64,000 nucleotides of DNA from Faecalibacterium sp. An122 (GTDB lineage: Bacteria; Bacillota; Clostridia; Oscillospirales; Ruminococcaceae), in assembly GCF_002160895.1 (NCBI RefSeq), contig NZ_NFLL01000003.1, positions 140,928 to 204,927 of the forward strand, in the 5' to 3' direction. Position numbers and translations under genes: made by a program. Under the pieces are notes generated by a model. That model had not been told where the DNA came from. It searched no databases and saw only the letters and a program-made list of their open reading frames with translations. Position 1 is the first letter of the stretch. The number at the start of each line of letters is the position of its first letter. Below are positions 1 to 8,769 of the stretch, one piece after another.

Positions 1-374
1 TCTTCCAGGCGCATGGCCCGCAGCATATCCCGGCAGCGGGCCCGGCGGGCGGCGGGGTCTTTTTCGGCCTGCAGGCCGCAGAGGATGTTCTGTTCCACCG
101 TCATGTTGGGGAACAGGGCATAGTTCTGGAACAGCAGCCCCACGCCCCGCTGCTGGGGCGGCAGGTCGATGCCTTTTTCGCTGTCAAACAGCACCCGGCC
201 GTCCAGCACAATGCGGCCCCGGTCGGGCTTGACGATGCCGGCGATGCAGCGAAGGGTCATGCTTTTGCCGCAGCCCGAGGCCCCCAGAATCGCCGTGGCG
301 GTGTTTCCGGCGGTGAATCGGGACCGGAGGGTAAAGCCGTCAAAGGCTTTTTCAATGTTGACTTCCAGGCTCAT
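1..374 (-). CDS. modC: Molybdate/tungstate ABC transporter ATPase, partial
   Basis: Reading leftwards from ATG at 374, the first 124 codons of an ABC ATPase are present; the rest lies beyond the window edge. The Walker A sequence GASGCGKS is near residue 31, and the Q-loop reads LLFQNYALFPNMTV, as in ModC/CysA-type importers. The start codon overlaps the modB stop in an ATGA junction, so the two are translationally coupled. With ModB and ModA upstream and the cofactor genes beyond, oxyanion (MoO4/WO4) import is the natural role. A C-terminal TOBE domain would be expected but cannot be seen. Confidence 0.9.
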   Translation of the reverse strand, partial: MSLEVNIEKAFDGFTLRSRFTAGNTATAILGASGCGKSMTLRCIAGIVKPDRGRIVLDGRVLFDSEKGIDLPPQQRGVGLLFQNYALFPNMTVEQNILCGLQAEKDPAARRARCRDMLRAMRLE

Positions 375-1042
375 GCGCGGACACCTGCTTTCTGTTTGCG
401 TTCCAGCAGGTTTACCGCCAGCAGCACCACCGCCGAGATGGCGATGTCCACCAGGACCCACTGCATGGCGCCTGCCTCATCGTTGGTGCGCCAGAGCTGG
501 TATACCGTGGTGGCGATGGTGGCGGTTTTGCCGGGGGTGTAGCCGGCGATCATGCTGGTGGCGCCGTATTCTCCCAGAGCCCGGGCAAAGGCCAGCACGG
601 TGCCGGCCAGAATTCCCTGGCGGCAATAGGGCATCCGCACCCGCCAGAAAATCCAGGTGTTGGACAGGCCCAGGGTCTGGGCCGACCAGGCCAGGGTCTC
701 GTCAAAGCTCTCAAACGCGCCCCGGGCGGTGCGGTACATCAGGGGAAAGGCCACCACAATGGAGGCGAAGATGGCGCTGTACCAGTTCATCACCAGCTTG
801 ATGCCGAAGTGCTCCGCAAAAAAGATGCCCAGCGGCCGCTTGGCCCCCAGCAAAAGCAGCAGGAAATAGCCCACCACGGTGGGCGGTAGTACCATGGGCA
901 GGGTCAGCACCACATCCAGCACACCCTTGAGGGTGCGGGGGAGTTTGGCTATGTAATAGGCGGCAAAAATGCCCAGAAAGAACACCGCCGCGCAGCTGAT
1001 GAGGGCAATGCGCAGGCTGTTCCAGAGAGGATACCAGTCCAT
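371..1042 (-). CDS. modB: Molybdate/tungstate ABC transporter permease ModB
   Basis: 223-residue integral membrane protein with about five hydrophobic segments. The conserved cytoplasmic EAA-type loop (ALGEYGATSM near residue 155) docks with the ModC ATPase. Length and the LPMVLPPTVVGYFLL stretch are typical of ModB. It follows modA across an 84-nt gap containing a hairpin and overlaps modC by 4 nt. The sequence alone cannot tell molybdate from tungstate. The neighbouring AOR-family enzyme makes tungstate plausible (inference). Confidence 0.93.
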   Translation of the reverse strand: MDWYPLWNSLRIALISCAAVFFLGIFAAYYIAKLPRTLKGVLDVVLTLPMVLPPTVVGYFLLLLLGAKRPLGIFFAEHFGIKLVMNWYSAIFASIVVAFPLMYRTARGAFESFDETLAWSAQTLGLSNTWIFWRVRMPYCRQGILAGTVLAFARALGEYGATSMIAGYTPGKTATIATTVYQLWRTNDEAGAMQWVLVDIAISAVVLLAVNLLERKQKAGVRA

Positions 1043-1064
1043 AGTTGATCCCTTTAAACAAAGC

Positions 1065-1097
1065 CGCCCTCTCCCCCGAACGGAGACAGAGAGGGCG
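1065..1097 (-). terminator. Hairpin between modA and modB (attenuator or mRNA stabiliser)
   Basis: Eight-base arms CGCCCTCT and AGAGGGCG pair perfectly across a 17-nt loop in the modA-modB gap. On the minus strand the stem is followed only by a weak T-rich stretch (GGCTTTGTTTAAA), so partial termination or 3'-end protection of the modA message is likelier than a full stop. That would give more binding protein than permease, as is usual for such operons. Confidence 0.5.
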
Positions 1098-1126
1098 AGA
1101 TGACAGAATGTTCTGTGTCGTTGGGT

Positions 1127-2029
1127 TTACAGTGCGGTGAAGCCTACGCTCTCAAAGACGGCGCCGGCGTCTTCGGTCCGCAGGTAGTCCAGGAAGGCCT
1201 GGGCTGCATCGGCATGGGGAGCGGCCTTCATCACGGCGGCGGGATAGATGATCTGGCCGCACATCTCCTTGGTGGCCTCGTCCACCGGGGTGATGCCGGC
1301 GCTGTAGGCGTCGGTGCAGTACACCACGCCGGCGTCCACGCTGGCCTCGATGACCTGAGTGGTGACTTCCTTGACGTTGGAGCCGTAGGTAATGACGCCG
1401 GCAGCGGCCAGAGCCTCCTCGTCCAGGCCATAGTAGGCCAGAATCTTCTGGGTGTACTGGCCCACGGGCACGTCGCTGTTGCCCATGCAGAACAGGATAT
1501 CCTGGGCTTCCAGGTGCTCGGCCAGGGCGTCAAAGCTGTCGATGCCCTTGTCGCTGCCCTCCGGCACGCAGAGAACCACCTTGTTTTCCAGCAGGTCCAC
1601 ACGGCTGTCGCTGTCCACGCAGTCCAGGCCCTCGGTGTTCACCTCGGCGGAAGCGGCGCTGTCCAGCTGGTCCATCTGCTTCTGGCCGGCGGAGATGAAC
1701 AGGTCGCAGTCGGCGCCCTCCTGAATCTGGGTCTTGAGGGTGCCGGAGGAATCAAAGTTGAAGCTGAAGGTCACGCCGGGGTTCTCCACCGAATAGGCCT
1801 CGCCGATGGCGGTGAGGGTCTCGGTGAGGGAGGCGGCGGCAAAGACGATCAGCTCCACCGGCTCGGCTGCGGCAGCCGAAGAAGCCGGTGCGGCCGAGGA
1901 GGCCGCAGAAGCGGCAGAAGAGGCGGTGCTGCTGGAAGAAGAACTTCCGCAGGCGGTCAGCACAGCGGAAGCGCCGGCCAGACCGGCGGCATACAGGAAA
2001 CTGCGGCGGGAGATCCGATTGTTTTTCAT
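1127..2029 (-). CDS. modA: Molybdate/tungstate-binding lipoprotein ModA
   Basis: 300-residue extracytoplasmic binding protein. The N-terminus carries a twin-arginine motif (ISRRSFL, residues 6-12) and a lipobox ending LTAC near residue 26. A Ser/Ala-rich linker of about 30 residues follows. The mature part starts with FAAASLTETL, the ModA hallmark. It continues in the canonical lobe order (FISAGQKQMDQL, later GVVYCTDA and the C-terminal FLDYLRTEDAGAVFESVGF). Tat export of a binding lipoprotein is inferred from the motif only. ATG at 2029 is preceded by AAAGGAG. It is the first gene of the mod trio and follows the MOSC-MogA gene. Confidence 0.93.
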   Translation of the reverse strand: MKNNRISRRSFLYAAGLAGASAVLTACGSSSSSSTASSAASAASSAAPASSAAAAEPVELIVFAAASLTETLTAIGEAYSVENPGVTFSFNFDSSGTLKTQIQEGADCDLFISAGQKQMDQLDSAASAEVNTEGLDCVDSDSRVDLLENKVVLCVPEGSDKGIDSFDALAEHLEAQDILFCMGNSDVPVGQYTQKILAYYGLDEEALAAAGVITYGSNVKEVTTQVIEASVDAGVVYCTDAYSAGITPVDEATKEMCGQIIYPAAVMKAAPHADAAQAFLDYLRTEDAGAVFESVGFTAL

Positions 2030-2110
2030 ACATTTTCTCCTTTAAAGGTGTGATGGGTTGCATTCCCTTTATGTTCGCGCTCTGGCCGGAAAAGCACAGG
2101 ACGGGAAACC

Positions 2111-3043
2111 TTATTTGCGGGCGCACTCGCCGTCCAGGCCGGCGGCAATCCGCACGCCGTGCTCCAGACTGGGCAGGATGTACTCCAGGTTTTCCTTCAC
2201 CGCCTTGGGGCTGCCAGGCAGGTTGACGATGAGGGTCTTGCCCCGCAGGACGCTGGCGCCGCGGCTCAGCATGCCGCGGGGGGTGATGGACAGGCTGTGG
2301 TACCGCATGGCCTCAGCAATGCCGGGGGCGTTGCGGTCGGCCACGGCGCAGGTGGCCTCGGGGGTGATATCCCGGGGAGAGAAGCCGGTGCCGCCGGTGG
2401 TCAGGATCAGGTTGACCTGGCGGCCGTCGGCCAGACGGATCAGCTGGGCCTTCAGGGGCTTCATCTCGTCGGGCAGGATCATGGTCTCCTCCACCACATA
2501 GCCGGCGGCGGTGAGCATCTCCACAATCAGGGGACCGCTCTTGTCCTCCCGCTCGCCGCGGCTGCCCTTGTCCGACAGGGTGATGACGGCGGCCCGCAGG
2601 GGGGGATTCTCCAGGGCGGGCAGCATGGTCACCTCGTCCCCCACATGAATCTCGCCGCCCTGCAGCACCCGGGCAAACACGCCCTCCCGGGGCATGATGC
2701 ACTCGCCGGTCTTCTGCTTGATGACGCAGTCGTTGTGGCACTCCTTGCCGATCTGGGTCATTTCCAGCACCACGTCGCCGATGGCGAACCGGCTGGTGAC
2801 CGGCAGGCTGCGGAAATCAAAGCCCTCAATGACCAGGTTCTCGCCGAAAGCGCCGTAGTCCACCCAGATCTTCTGGCGGAAGGCCTCGATTTTCTCGGCG
2901 CTCAGCAGGCTGACCTGGCGGTGCCAGCTGCCGCCGTGGGCGTCCCCCACGATGCCCCATTCAGGGGTGAGGGTGGCGCTGGGCACTTCGGTCTTGACGG
3001 TGCCCCGCTGGGGGCTGGTGCAGATAGCCAGTAACTTTCCCAT
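2111..3043 (-). CDS. MOSC domain fused to MogA/MoaB-type molybdopterin adenylyltransferase
   Basis: 310 residues with two domains. Residues 1-145 are a MOSC domain (GDAHGGSWHRQVSLLS, GENLVIEG, and the conserved cysteine in GKECHNDC), a fold known to carry sulfur for molybdoenzymes. Residues 150-305 are a MogA/MoaB domain (TLSDKGSRGEREDKSG, TTGGTGFSPRDITPEAT, NLPGSPKAV), which adenylates molybdopterin before metal insertion. The RBS GGAGG lies inside the last codons of moaA, 7 nt upstream. The fusion couples adenylylation with a sulfur-handling module. Activity of the MOSC part is not provable from sequence. Confidence 0.9.
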   Translation of the reverse strand: MGKLLAICTSPQRGTVKTEVPSATLTPEWGIVGDAHGGSWHRQVSLLSAEKIEAFRQKIWVDYGAFGENLVIEGFDFRSLPVTSRFAIGDVVLEMTQIGKECHNDCVIKQKTGECIMPREGVFARVLQGGEIHVGDEVTMLPALENPPLRAAVITLSDKGSRGEREDKSGPLIVEMLTAAGYVVEETMILPDEMKPLKAQLIRLADGRQVNLILTTGGTGFSPRDITPEATCAVADRNAPGIAEAMRYHSLSITPRGMLSRGASVLRGKTLIVNLPGSPKAVKENLEYILPSLEHGVRIAAGLDGECARK

Positions 3044-3049
3044 GATCCT

Positions 3050-4027
3050 TTATCCTCCAATTCGATACATCCCGCGGGTGGCGGGGATGGCTTTGCTGTC
3101 AAAGTGATGTTCCAGGGGTTTGTTCCAGATGGTGTTCCGGATGGCCTGCAGCAGGGCCGCGTCGTCGACACCGCTGCGCAGCAGGGCCCGCAGGTCGCAT
3201 CCCGCCTCGCTGGCGAGGCAGGGCCGCAGAAAGCCCTGGCTGGTCAGCCGCACCCGGTTGCACTGGCCGCAGAATTTGCCGTGGACGGCGGCAATCAGGC
3301 CGATGCTGCCCTTCCAGCCGGGGGCGGTGTAGTAGACGGCGGGGCCGTCTCCCAGCGCGTGGCTCTCGGCCTCGGGCAGGGGAGCCAGGCCGGGCCAGCG
3401 GCGCTCAAACCGGGCCAGAAGCTCGGGCCCCGAGATGCAGGGCATGGCTGCCCCAAAGCCGATGGGCATCATCTCGATGAACCGCACCTGCAGGGGCCGG
3501 TCGATGGCTAGGGCGGCCAGGTCTTCCAGCTCGCCCTCGTTGACCCCCACCTGGGGCACGCAGTTCAGCTTGACCGGCAGGGGGCTTTCCAGGGCGGCCT
3601 GGAGGCCCTTCTGGACGGCGGCGAACTCGTCCCGGGCGGTGATGCGGGCAAACACCTGGGGGGACAGGGTGTCCAGGCTGATGTTCACGCTGTCCAGCCC
3701 GGCCTCCAAAAGGGCCGGCAGCTGCTGGGCCAGCAGGATGCCGTTGGTGGTCATGGTCACCTTGCGGATGCCGGGGATGGCCTTGAGGCCGGCCACCAGC
3801 TGGTCCACCCCTTTGCGGACCAGGGGCTCACCGCCGGTGACCCGGACGGTGTCCACCCCGCAGGCGGCAAACAGGGCCGCCAGGCGCAGGAACTCCTCAT
3901 AGGTCAGGATGTCTTCCCGCTCCAGCTTCTCCACCCCGTCCGGCATGCAGTAGCGGCACCGCAGGTTGCACAGGTCGGTGACCGAGAGGCGCAGGTAGTG
4001 GATGTCCCGCTGTGTTGCATCAAACAT
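3050..4027 (-). CDS. moaA: GTP 3',8-cyclase MoaA
   Basis: 325-residue radical SAM enzyme catalysing the first step of molybdopterin synthesis, conversion of GTP to 3',8-cyclo-GTP. The N-terminal SAM cluster motif reads CNLRCRYC near residue 20. VTGGEPLVR and NGILL follow. The second cluster motif CGQCNRVR, with a later Cys in RPCLAS, sits near residue 255. The C-terminus ends in the family's Gly-Gly (RIGG). ATG overlaps the end of moaC by 8 nt with GGAGGG upstream, indicating coupling. Length matches the family. Confidence 0.96.
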   Translation of the reverse strand: MFDATQRDIHYLRLSVTDLCNLRCRYCMPDGVEKLEREDILTYEEFLRLAALFAACGVDTVRVTGGEPLVRKGVDQLVAGLKAIPGIRKVTMTTNGILLAQQLPALLEAGLDSVNISLDTLSPQVFARITARDEFAAVQKGLQAALESPLPVKLNCVPQVGVNEGELEDLAALAIDRPLQVRFIEMMPIGFGAAMPCISGPELLARFERRWPGLAPLPEAESHALGDGPAVYYTAPGWKGSIGLIAAVHGKFCGQCNRVRLTSQGFLRPCLASEAGCDLRALLRSGVDDAALLQAIRNTIWNKPLEHHFDSKAIPATRGMYRIGG

Positions 4028-4517
4028 AGCCGCCCTCCGCCCGGATGTACAGGCCGCTCTTGCCGCCGCTCTTTTTCTCCAGATGGATTTCGCCCAGCTC
4101 CATCCCCTTGTCCACGGCCTTGCACATGTCGTAGATGGTGAGCAGGGCGGTGGAAACGCCGGTGAGGGCTTCCATCTCCACGCCGGTGACGCCGCTGGTC
4201 TTGACGGTGCACAGGGCCTCCACCGCCTGCCGCTCGGGCAGGAGGTTGAACTCGATGGACACCTTGGTCAGGGGCAGGGGATGACACAGGGGGATCAGTT
4301 CGCTGGTGCGCTTGGTGGCCATGATGCCCGCAATGCGGGCCACACCCAGCACGTCGCCTTTTTTCACCGTGCCGTTCTGGACGGCGGCGAAGGCCTCGGC
4401 GTTCATGGTAATGATGCCGTGGGCGGTGGCCTCCCGGGCGGTGACCGGCTTTTCGCTCACGTCCACCATCACGGCATTGCCGGCGGCATCAAAATGGGTC
4501 AGGTTGTTTTCGTTCAT
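4020..4517 (-). CDS. moaC: Cyclic pyranopterin monophosphate synthase MoaC
   Basis: 165 residues. With MoaA it converts GTP into cyclic pyranopterin monophosphate. Diagnostic motifs are [18 protein letters not shown] at the N-terminus, [30 protein letters not shown] and the [23 protein letters not shown] stretch. I chose ATG at 4517 over an upstream TTG at 4553 because the family begins at LTHF and an AGAAAGAG-type RBS precedes the ATG. The stop lies inside the start of moaA. Confidence 0.96.
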   Translation of the reverse strand: MNENNLTHFDAAGNAVMVDVSEKPVTAREATAHGIITMNAEAFAAVQNGTVKKGDVLGVARIAGIMATKRTSELIPLCHPLPLTKVSIEFNLLPERQAVEALCTVKTSGVTGVEMEALTGVSTALLTIYDMCKAVDKGMELGEIHLEKKSGGKSGLYIRAEGGYV

Positions 4518-4583
4518 GAATGAATACTCTTTCTCTATCTCAGAACGTTTCAACGTCCGTGGTCTCTTTTGTGGAAAACCGGC

Positions 4584-5603
4584 TCAGCAGTGGCCGAAGC
4601 CGCAGTTGGGCCAGGTGCAGTTGGCGCAGCCCAGGCACAGGCCGCCCTCGCCCAGACGGGCGATGTCCACGGCGGTGATGGGATCATCCGCCAGCAGACG
4701 GGGCAGCAGCAGATCGAAGATGGTCCGCTTGGCGTACATGACGCAGCCGGGCAGGCCGCACACCGGCACGCCGTCCAGATAGCTCACCAGGAACATGGCG
4801 CCCGGCAGCACCGGCGCGCCGTAGGTGATGATCTCGGCGCCGGTGTTCTTGATGGCCAGGGGGGTCCGGTCGTCGGGGTCCACGCTCATGCCGCCGGTGG
4901 TGAAGATCAGCTCACAGCCGGCCTCTTTGGCCTCCAGGATGGCGGCGGTGATGCCGGCGGGGTCGTCGTCGCAGACCTTGTGGAACAGCATCTCGCAGCC
5001 GTATTCGGCCAGCTTGCCCACCAGAATGGGGGTGAACTTGTCCTCGATGCGGCCCTTAAAGACCTCGCTGCCGGTGGTAATCACGCCGAACTTCTTGGCC
5101 TGGAAGGGCAGCACGTTGAGGATGGGCTCGTCACCGGCAGCCTGCTGCATGGCGTCCATCTTTTCCTGCTCGATCACCAGGGGGATAATCCGGGTGCCGG
5201 CCAGCTTCTGGCCCTTTTTCACCGGCAGGTCCCCGTGGATGGTGGCAATCATCATCTGGGGGGTGCGGTTCACCGCCAGCAGAGCCTCCCGGCGGATCTT
5301 CAGCAGGCCGTCACAGTCGGCAATCAGCTCGATCTTGCCCTCTTTGGGCTCGGTGCCGTGGATGTTCTTGCCGGCGGCCGCCTTGTACAGCAGGGCTGCG
5401 GCCTCGTCCTCGTGGAGGATGCCGGGGGTCTTCTCCCAGACATACAGGTTCTCCTTGCCGATGCTCAGCAGCACCGGAATGTCCTCGGGCTGGACGATGT
5501 GGCCCTTGCGGAAGCGGGCTCCCTTGAACTCGCCGGGGATAATCTGGGTAATATCGTGGCAGAGCACCTGGCCTGCCGCGTCAACAGTGCGGATCAGTTT
5601 CAT
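4584..5603 (-). CDS. MoeA-like molybdopterin-binding protein with C-terminal cysteine tail
   Basis: 339 residues. The central part is a MoCF-biosynthesis/MoeA-type molybdopterin-binding domain (FGVITTGSEVFKGRIEDKFTP, CDDDPAGITAAI, FTTGGMSVDPDDRTPLAI, LPGCVMYAKRT). The N-terminal 120 residues resemble the divergent clostridial branch rather than classical MoeA, a separate copy of which lies two genes upstream. The last 17 residues hold five cysteines (323, 326, 329, 334, 339; CLGCANC then WPNC), which could bind Zn or an Fe-S cluster. AAGGAG precedes ATG at 5603. It may handle metal insertion or carry cofactor to the AOR enzyme (inference). Confidence 0.85.
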   Translation of the reverse strand: MKLIRTVDAAGQVLCHDITQIIPGEFKGARFRKGHIVQPEDIPVLLSIGKENLYVWEKTPGILHEDEAAALLYKAAAGKNIHGTEPKEGKIELIADCDGLLKIRREALLAVNRTPQMMIATIHGDLPVKKGQKLAGTRIIPLVIEQEKMDAMQQAAGDEPILNVLPFQAKKFGVITTGSEVFKGRIEDKFTPILVGKLAEYGCEMLFHKVCDDDPAGITAAILEAKEAGCELIFTTGGMSVDPDDRTPLAIKNTGAEIITYGAPVLPGAMFLVSYLDGVPVCGLPGCVMYAKRTIFDLLLPRLLADDPITAVDIARLGEGGLCLGCANCTWPNCGFGHC

Positions 5604-5618
5604 AATTTCACGTTCTCC

Positions 5619-6137
5619 TTACAGGGCCGGCATCTGGGCGCAGATCCAGTCGGCCAGGGCTTCTGTCTCCTCCAGGCCAAAGTCTGCGCCGGGAATGTCG
5701 CCCACAATCGCCAGCGGGTGGAACGAAACGGGGGTCTCGGACACCGCCTTGCGCACCACTTCGATCTTGGGCCAGCCGCTGGACTTGAAGCCCTCCAGCA
5801 GCACCAGGTCGTAGCCGTGGCGCTCAAACAGGGCCAGCAGATCCTGTTCGGTCAGGCGGAAAGTCTCGGTCAGCAGGTAGCGCTGGCTGGAATACACCGC
5901 CACGCCGTCGGCGCCGGCCTCCCGCAGGCGGAAACTGTCGGTGCCGGGGACGTCGGGGGTAAAGTCATGGCCGTCGTGCTTGATGACGCCCACCTTCAGG
6001 CCCCGGCGGCGCAGCAGGGGCAGAAGCTTTTCCAGCAGGGTGGTTTTGCCGCTGTTGTGGACGCCGCTGACCGCCAGCACGGCGGGCTGTTTCAAGGTCA
6101 GTTCGGCGGCAAGGGCCTGTTTTTCTTCACTGTACAA
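5619..6137 (-). CDS. mobB: Molybdopterin-guanine dinucleotide biosynthesis adaptor MobB
   Basis: 172-residue P-loop protein. The Walker A motif is GVHNSGKTT, followed by KVGVIKHDGHDF and the LVLLEGFK motif typical of MobB. I chose a TTG start at 6137, inside the 3' end of moeA, because GGAGG sits 9 nt upstream and the MobB fold starts just after it. A longer ATG-initiated reading would be entirely antisense-like overlap with moeA. MobB is thought to bind GTP and assist cofactor maturation. No mobA is seen nearby. Confidence 0.88.
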   Translation of the reverse strand: MYSEEKQALAAELTLKQPAVLAVSGVHNSGKTTLLEKLLPLLRRRGLKVGVIKHDGHDFTPDVPGTDSFRLREAGADGVAVYSSQRYLLTETFRLTEQDLLALFERHGYDLVLLEGFKSSGWPKIEVVRKAVSETPVSFHPLAIVGDIPGADFGLEETEALADWICAQMPAL

Positions 6138-7365
6138 AGGAAAGCACCTCCACCGTTTCGCCCGGCTCCACCGGGCCGCTGCCCGCAGGCAGCTCCACAA
6201 GACAGTTGCAGCCGATCATGGCGGACAGGCTGCCCGAGGAGTGTACTTCGGCGTTGCCCTCCCCGGGGATGGCCACCTCGCCGCCCAGGGCCCGGGCCCG
6301 CAGGAAGCGGGTGCCCTTGCTGGCCTTGGAAAAGCCGGTGGTCAGGGTGCGGCGGGTGCGGGGGAGGACGCAGTCCTCCTCCCGGCGGCCGGCGGCCCGC
6401 AGCAGGGCGGGCAGGGCGTACTGTTCCAGCGTTGCCGCCGCCGCAAAGGGGTTGCCCGACAGGCAGAACACCAGTTTTCCCTCCAACCGGGCTGCCAGCA
6501 TGGGGCTGCCGGGTTTCTGGGCCACCCCGGCAAAGAGAATTTCAGCGTGCAGGGTTTCCAACACCTGGGGCAGATAATCCTTCTGCCCCACCGAGACGCC
6601 GCCGCTGGTGATGACTGCATCGCAGCGGGTCAGCATCTCCTCCATCTGCCGGGCGATCTGGTCCGGGTCGTCCGAGCAGTGGCGGCGCTCCACGGCAAAG
6701 CCCATCTGGCCCAGGCGGGCGGCGTTCTGGATGCCGTTGGCGTCGTAAATTTTGCCGGGGGCCCAGGGCTCGCCCGGGTCCAGCAGCTCGCTGCCGGTGG
6801 CCAGCACGCCCACCCGGAAGGTCCGGTGGACCGGCACTTCGGCATAGCCCTGGCCCGCCAGCACGCCCAGATGGGCCGGGGTGAGGGCCGTTCCCTCCGG
6901 GGCAATCACAGCCCCGACGGCAATATCCTCCCCGCGGAATACCACGTTCTGGTTGGGCTTGAGGGCGGCGTAAATCTGGACGGTCTCCTCGCCGCCGTCG
7001 GTCAGTTCCTGCATCAGAATGCAGTCGGCCCCTTCGGGCAGGGGGGCGCCGGTCATGATGCGGGCCGCGCAGCCGGCAGGCAGGGCCGCGGCGGGGGCGT
7101 CACCGGCGTAGAGCTTCATCACCACCGGCAGAGAAACCGGATTTTCCCGGCAGGCCCCGGCTGTGTCGGCGCTGTGCAGAGCGTAGCCGTCCAGGGGGCT
7201 GCGGTGGAAGGGAGGCTGGTCCATCCGGGCGCACAGGTCCCGGGCCGCGATCCGGCCGCAGGCTGCGTCCAGGGGAACAAGTTCCGCCTCGGGCCGGGGC
7301 AGAGCTGCCGCCGCGTCCAGGACGCAGCGCAGGGCCTTGGCGGGAGCGCAAAAAGGCTGTTTCAT
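6127..7365 (-). CDS. moeA: Molybdopterin molybdenumtransferase MoeA
   Basis: 412 residues, with MoeA domains in normal order. The N-terminal part reads MDQPPFHRSPLDGYALHS and IMTGAPLPEGAD. The central molybdopterin-binding domain reads GVLATGSELLDPG, GKIYDANG, and ITSGGVSVGQKDYL. The C-terminal beta-barrel domain ends near GETVEVLSF. The enzyme inserts molybdate (or tungstate) into adenylylated molybdopterin. ATG at 7365 has GGAGG 8 nt upstream. A TTG further upstream would place the RBS inside the gene. First gene of the cofactor operon. Confidence 0.95.
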   Translation of the reverse strand: MKQPFCAPAKALRCVLDAAAALPRPEAELVPLDAACGRIAARDLCARMDQPPFHRSPLDGYALHSADTAGACRENPVSLPVVMKLYAGDAPAAALPAGCAARIMTGAPLPEGADCILMQELTDGGEETVQIYAALKPNQNVVFRGEDIAVGAVIAPEGTALTPAHLGVLAGQGYAEVPVHRTFRVGVLATGSELLDPGEPWAPGKIYDANGIQNAARLGQMGFAVERRHCSDDPDQIARQMEEMLTRCDAVITSGGVSVGQKDYLPQVLETLHAEILFAGVAQKPGSPMLAARLEGKLVFCLSGNPFAAAATLEQYALPALLRAAGRREEDCVLPRTRRTLTTGFSKASKGTRFLRARALGGEVAIPGEGNAEVHSSGSLSAMIGCNCLVELPAGSGPVEPGETVEVLSFVQ

Positions 7366-7453
7366 GAAAAAATCCTCCAAAAGGCCCGGGCGGGGCCTGC
7401 TCTGCTATGGCTCAGAGGGCCCGGCCCGGGGATATTCTGTTCAAAGGCAGGTG

Positions 7454-7498
7454 AAAAAAGCGGAGACGTTTTGATTTTGAAAACCAAAACGCCTCCGC
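7454..7498 (-). terminator. Strong intrinsic terminator upstream of moeA
   Basis: On the minus strand GCGGAGGCGTTTTG pairs with CAAAACGTCTCCGC (one mismatch), followed directly by six T residues (7454-7459). It lies 88 nt before moeA and about 320 nt after the last gene of the AOR operon. It either ends the AOR operon or acts as the expression platform of a leader that controls the cofactor operon. Confidence 0.8.
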
Positions 7499-7815
7499 AG
7501 AATATCCGCACAATGCCCGGCAAAACAGCAGTTTGCAGCCTGCCACGCCGGTGAAGCCCCCGCCGCTGGCGGCTGCCCTTGCAGTGGCAGCGATCCTGCG
7601 GTCAGCACAGGCTCTTGTGTGGGATGGGAGGAGTTCTTTTTTTCAAATTGCAGCGTTTCTTCTGCGGGAAGGCGGCGGGGTTTCCCCCTCCACCCTTGAA
7701 TGCCGGCCCGGGGTGCCGGACCCTTGGCATTGCGGCGCGGCGTCCTGCCCCCTCCGGGGTTTAGACGCCTTTGCTCAAAGAAGCTCTTGTACCCGTATTC
7801 AGTTGTGAAAAGAGA
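7499..7815 (-). other. 317-nt gene-free leader upstream of the Moco terminator
   Basis: No open reading frame with a credible RBS exists here on either strand. Read on the minus strand it holds several GC-rich complementary pairs, including AATGCC at about 7729 with GGCATT about 33 nt downstream, enclosing GGTCCGG and CCGGGCC. No clear promoter is visible. It could be a structured 5' leader for moeA or the 3' UTR of the AOR operon. Confidence 0.4.
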
Positions 7816-8739
7816 TTAGTCGCAGTAATCGTCCACGTCGCTGATGGCCTTGGCATAGCGGCGGGTGAGATACTTGGTAGAGAAGAGGAACCGCTCGTTC
7901 TGGTTGTTGGTCAGCTCCTCGATGTCGGCGTATTCCGGACGGGCCTGCATGGCCTGCCAAGTCTGCTCGACCTCCTCCTGAGACAGGTTGTAGGGCGAGC
8001 GGCGGAAATACCGCATCGGGGTGGCGCTGGGATAGATGCGGGCGTTGAACCGCACCATCTCGGACACCATGGTGCACAGATCCTTGTCCTCAATGAGCTG
8101 GGCAATCATAGCGTAATTGTCGCTCATGTTGGCGTTGGAGTAGTAGTAGATGTCCTTGGCGCCCTTGCGGGACACAATGTCCTGGCACTGGGGATCCTCC
8201 GGCATCTGAGCCAGCAGCTCGTCGGCGTTTTCCACCTCGCTCACCAGCAGAGCATGGGGCGTGACCAGCGCGGAGGCGGAGCGGGAGCGGATATAGCCCG
8301 CCAGCTCCTGCGCGGGGGTCAGCTGGGGCAGCTCAGGGGCGGTGACGGTGGGCTGATCCGCAAAGGGGTCGTTGGTTGCCTCTGGGGCAGCTGCCAGGAA
8401 ATCCAGCAGGTCCTGCCCGGCCGGATTCTCCGCGGCGGCTTCCGGGGTGGATGCGGCTGCAGCGTCGGATGCGGCGGCCTGCTTTGCAGCAAGGGCCGCG
8501 GTCTCCTTTTCCACGGCGGCGATCACGTCCTCGCCCGTCTTGGCGGCGCTGCCATCAAACACACTTCCGGTCTCCTTCAGGCGGCGGGCGGTCTCGCTGG
8601 CGGCGTCCATGTCAAAAACCTCCGATTTGGGCTTTTTCTTGGCTGCCATTTCGGCCTTCTGCAGGTCCAGAATGATCTGCTCCGGGTCCGAGCCGTCCAC
8701 CGTGGTGGTGTAACCGGGTTTACGTCTGCCAAACAGCAT
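7816..8739 (-). CDS. YdhW-like protein of the AOR operon
   Basis: 307 residues, no signal peptide or membrane segment. Residues 1-60 are basic and polar. Residues 75-140 are an Ala/Glu-rich low-complexity linker. The C-terminal 150 residues are a compact domain (YYYSNANMSDNYAMIAQLI, YPSATPMRYFRRSPY, FLFSTKYLTRRYAKAI). By position, directly after an AOR-family enzyme and its ferredoxin, it matches ydhW in the Escherichia coli ydhYVWXUT cluster. I rely on context and general resemblance, so the name is tentative and the function unknown. The start has GAGAGGA upstream. Confidence 0.6.
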   Translation of the reverse strand: MLFGRRKPGYTTTVDGSDPEQIILDLQKAEMAAKKKPKSEVFDMDAASETARRLKETGSVFDGSAAKTGEDVIAAVEKETAALAAKQAAASDAAAASTPEAAAENPAGQDLLDFLAAAPEATNDPFADQPTVTAPELPQLTPAQELAGYIRSRSASALVTPHALLVSEVENADELLAQMPEDPQCQDIVSRKGAKDIYYYSNANMSDNYAMIAQLIEDKDLCTMVSEMVRFNARIYPSATPMRYFRRSPYNLSQEEVEQTWQAMQARPEYADIEELTNNQNERFLFSTKYLTRRYAKAISDVDDYCD

Positions 8740-8769
8740 GATTGGTTCCTCTCGTTTCTGAAGTATGGA

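Noticed and set aside
1127..2029. Possible circular permutation of ModA as well
   Set aside because: The mature chain starts with FAAASLTETL and ends with the usual FLDYLRT-AVFESVGF, the canonical ModA order.
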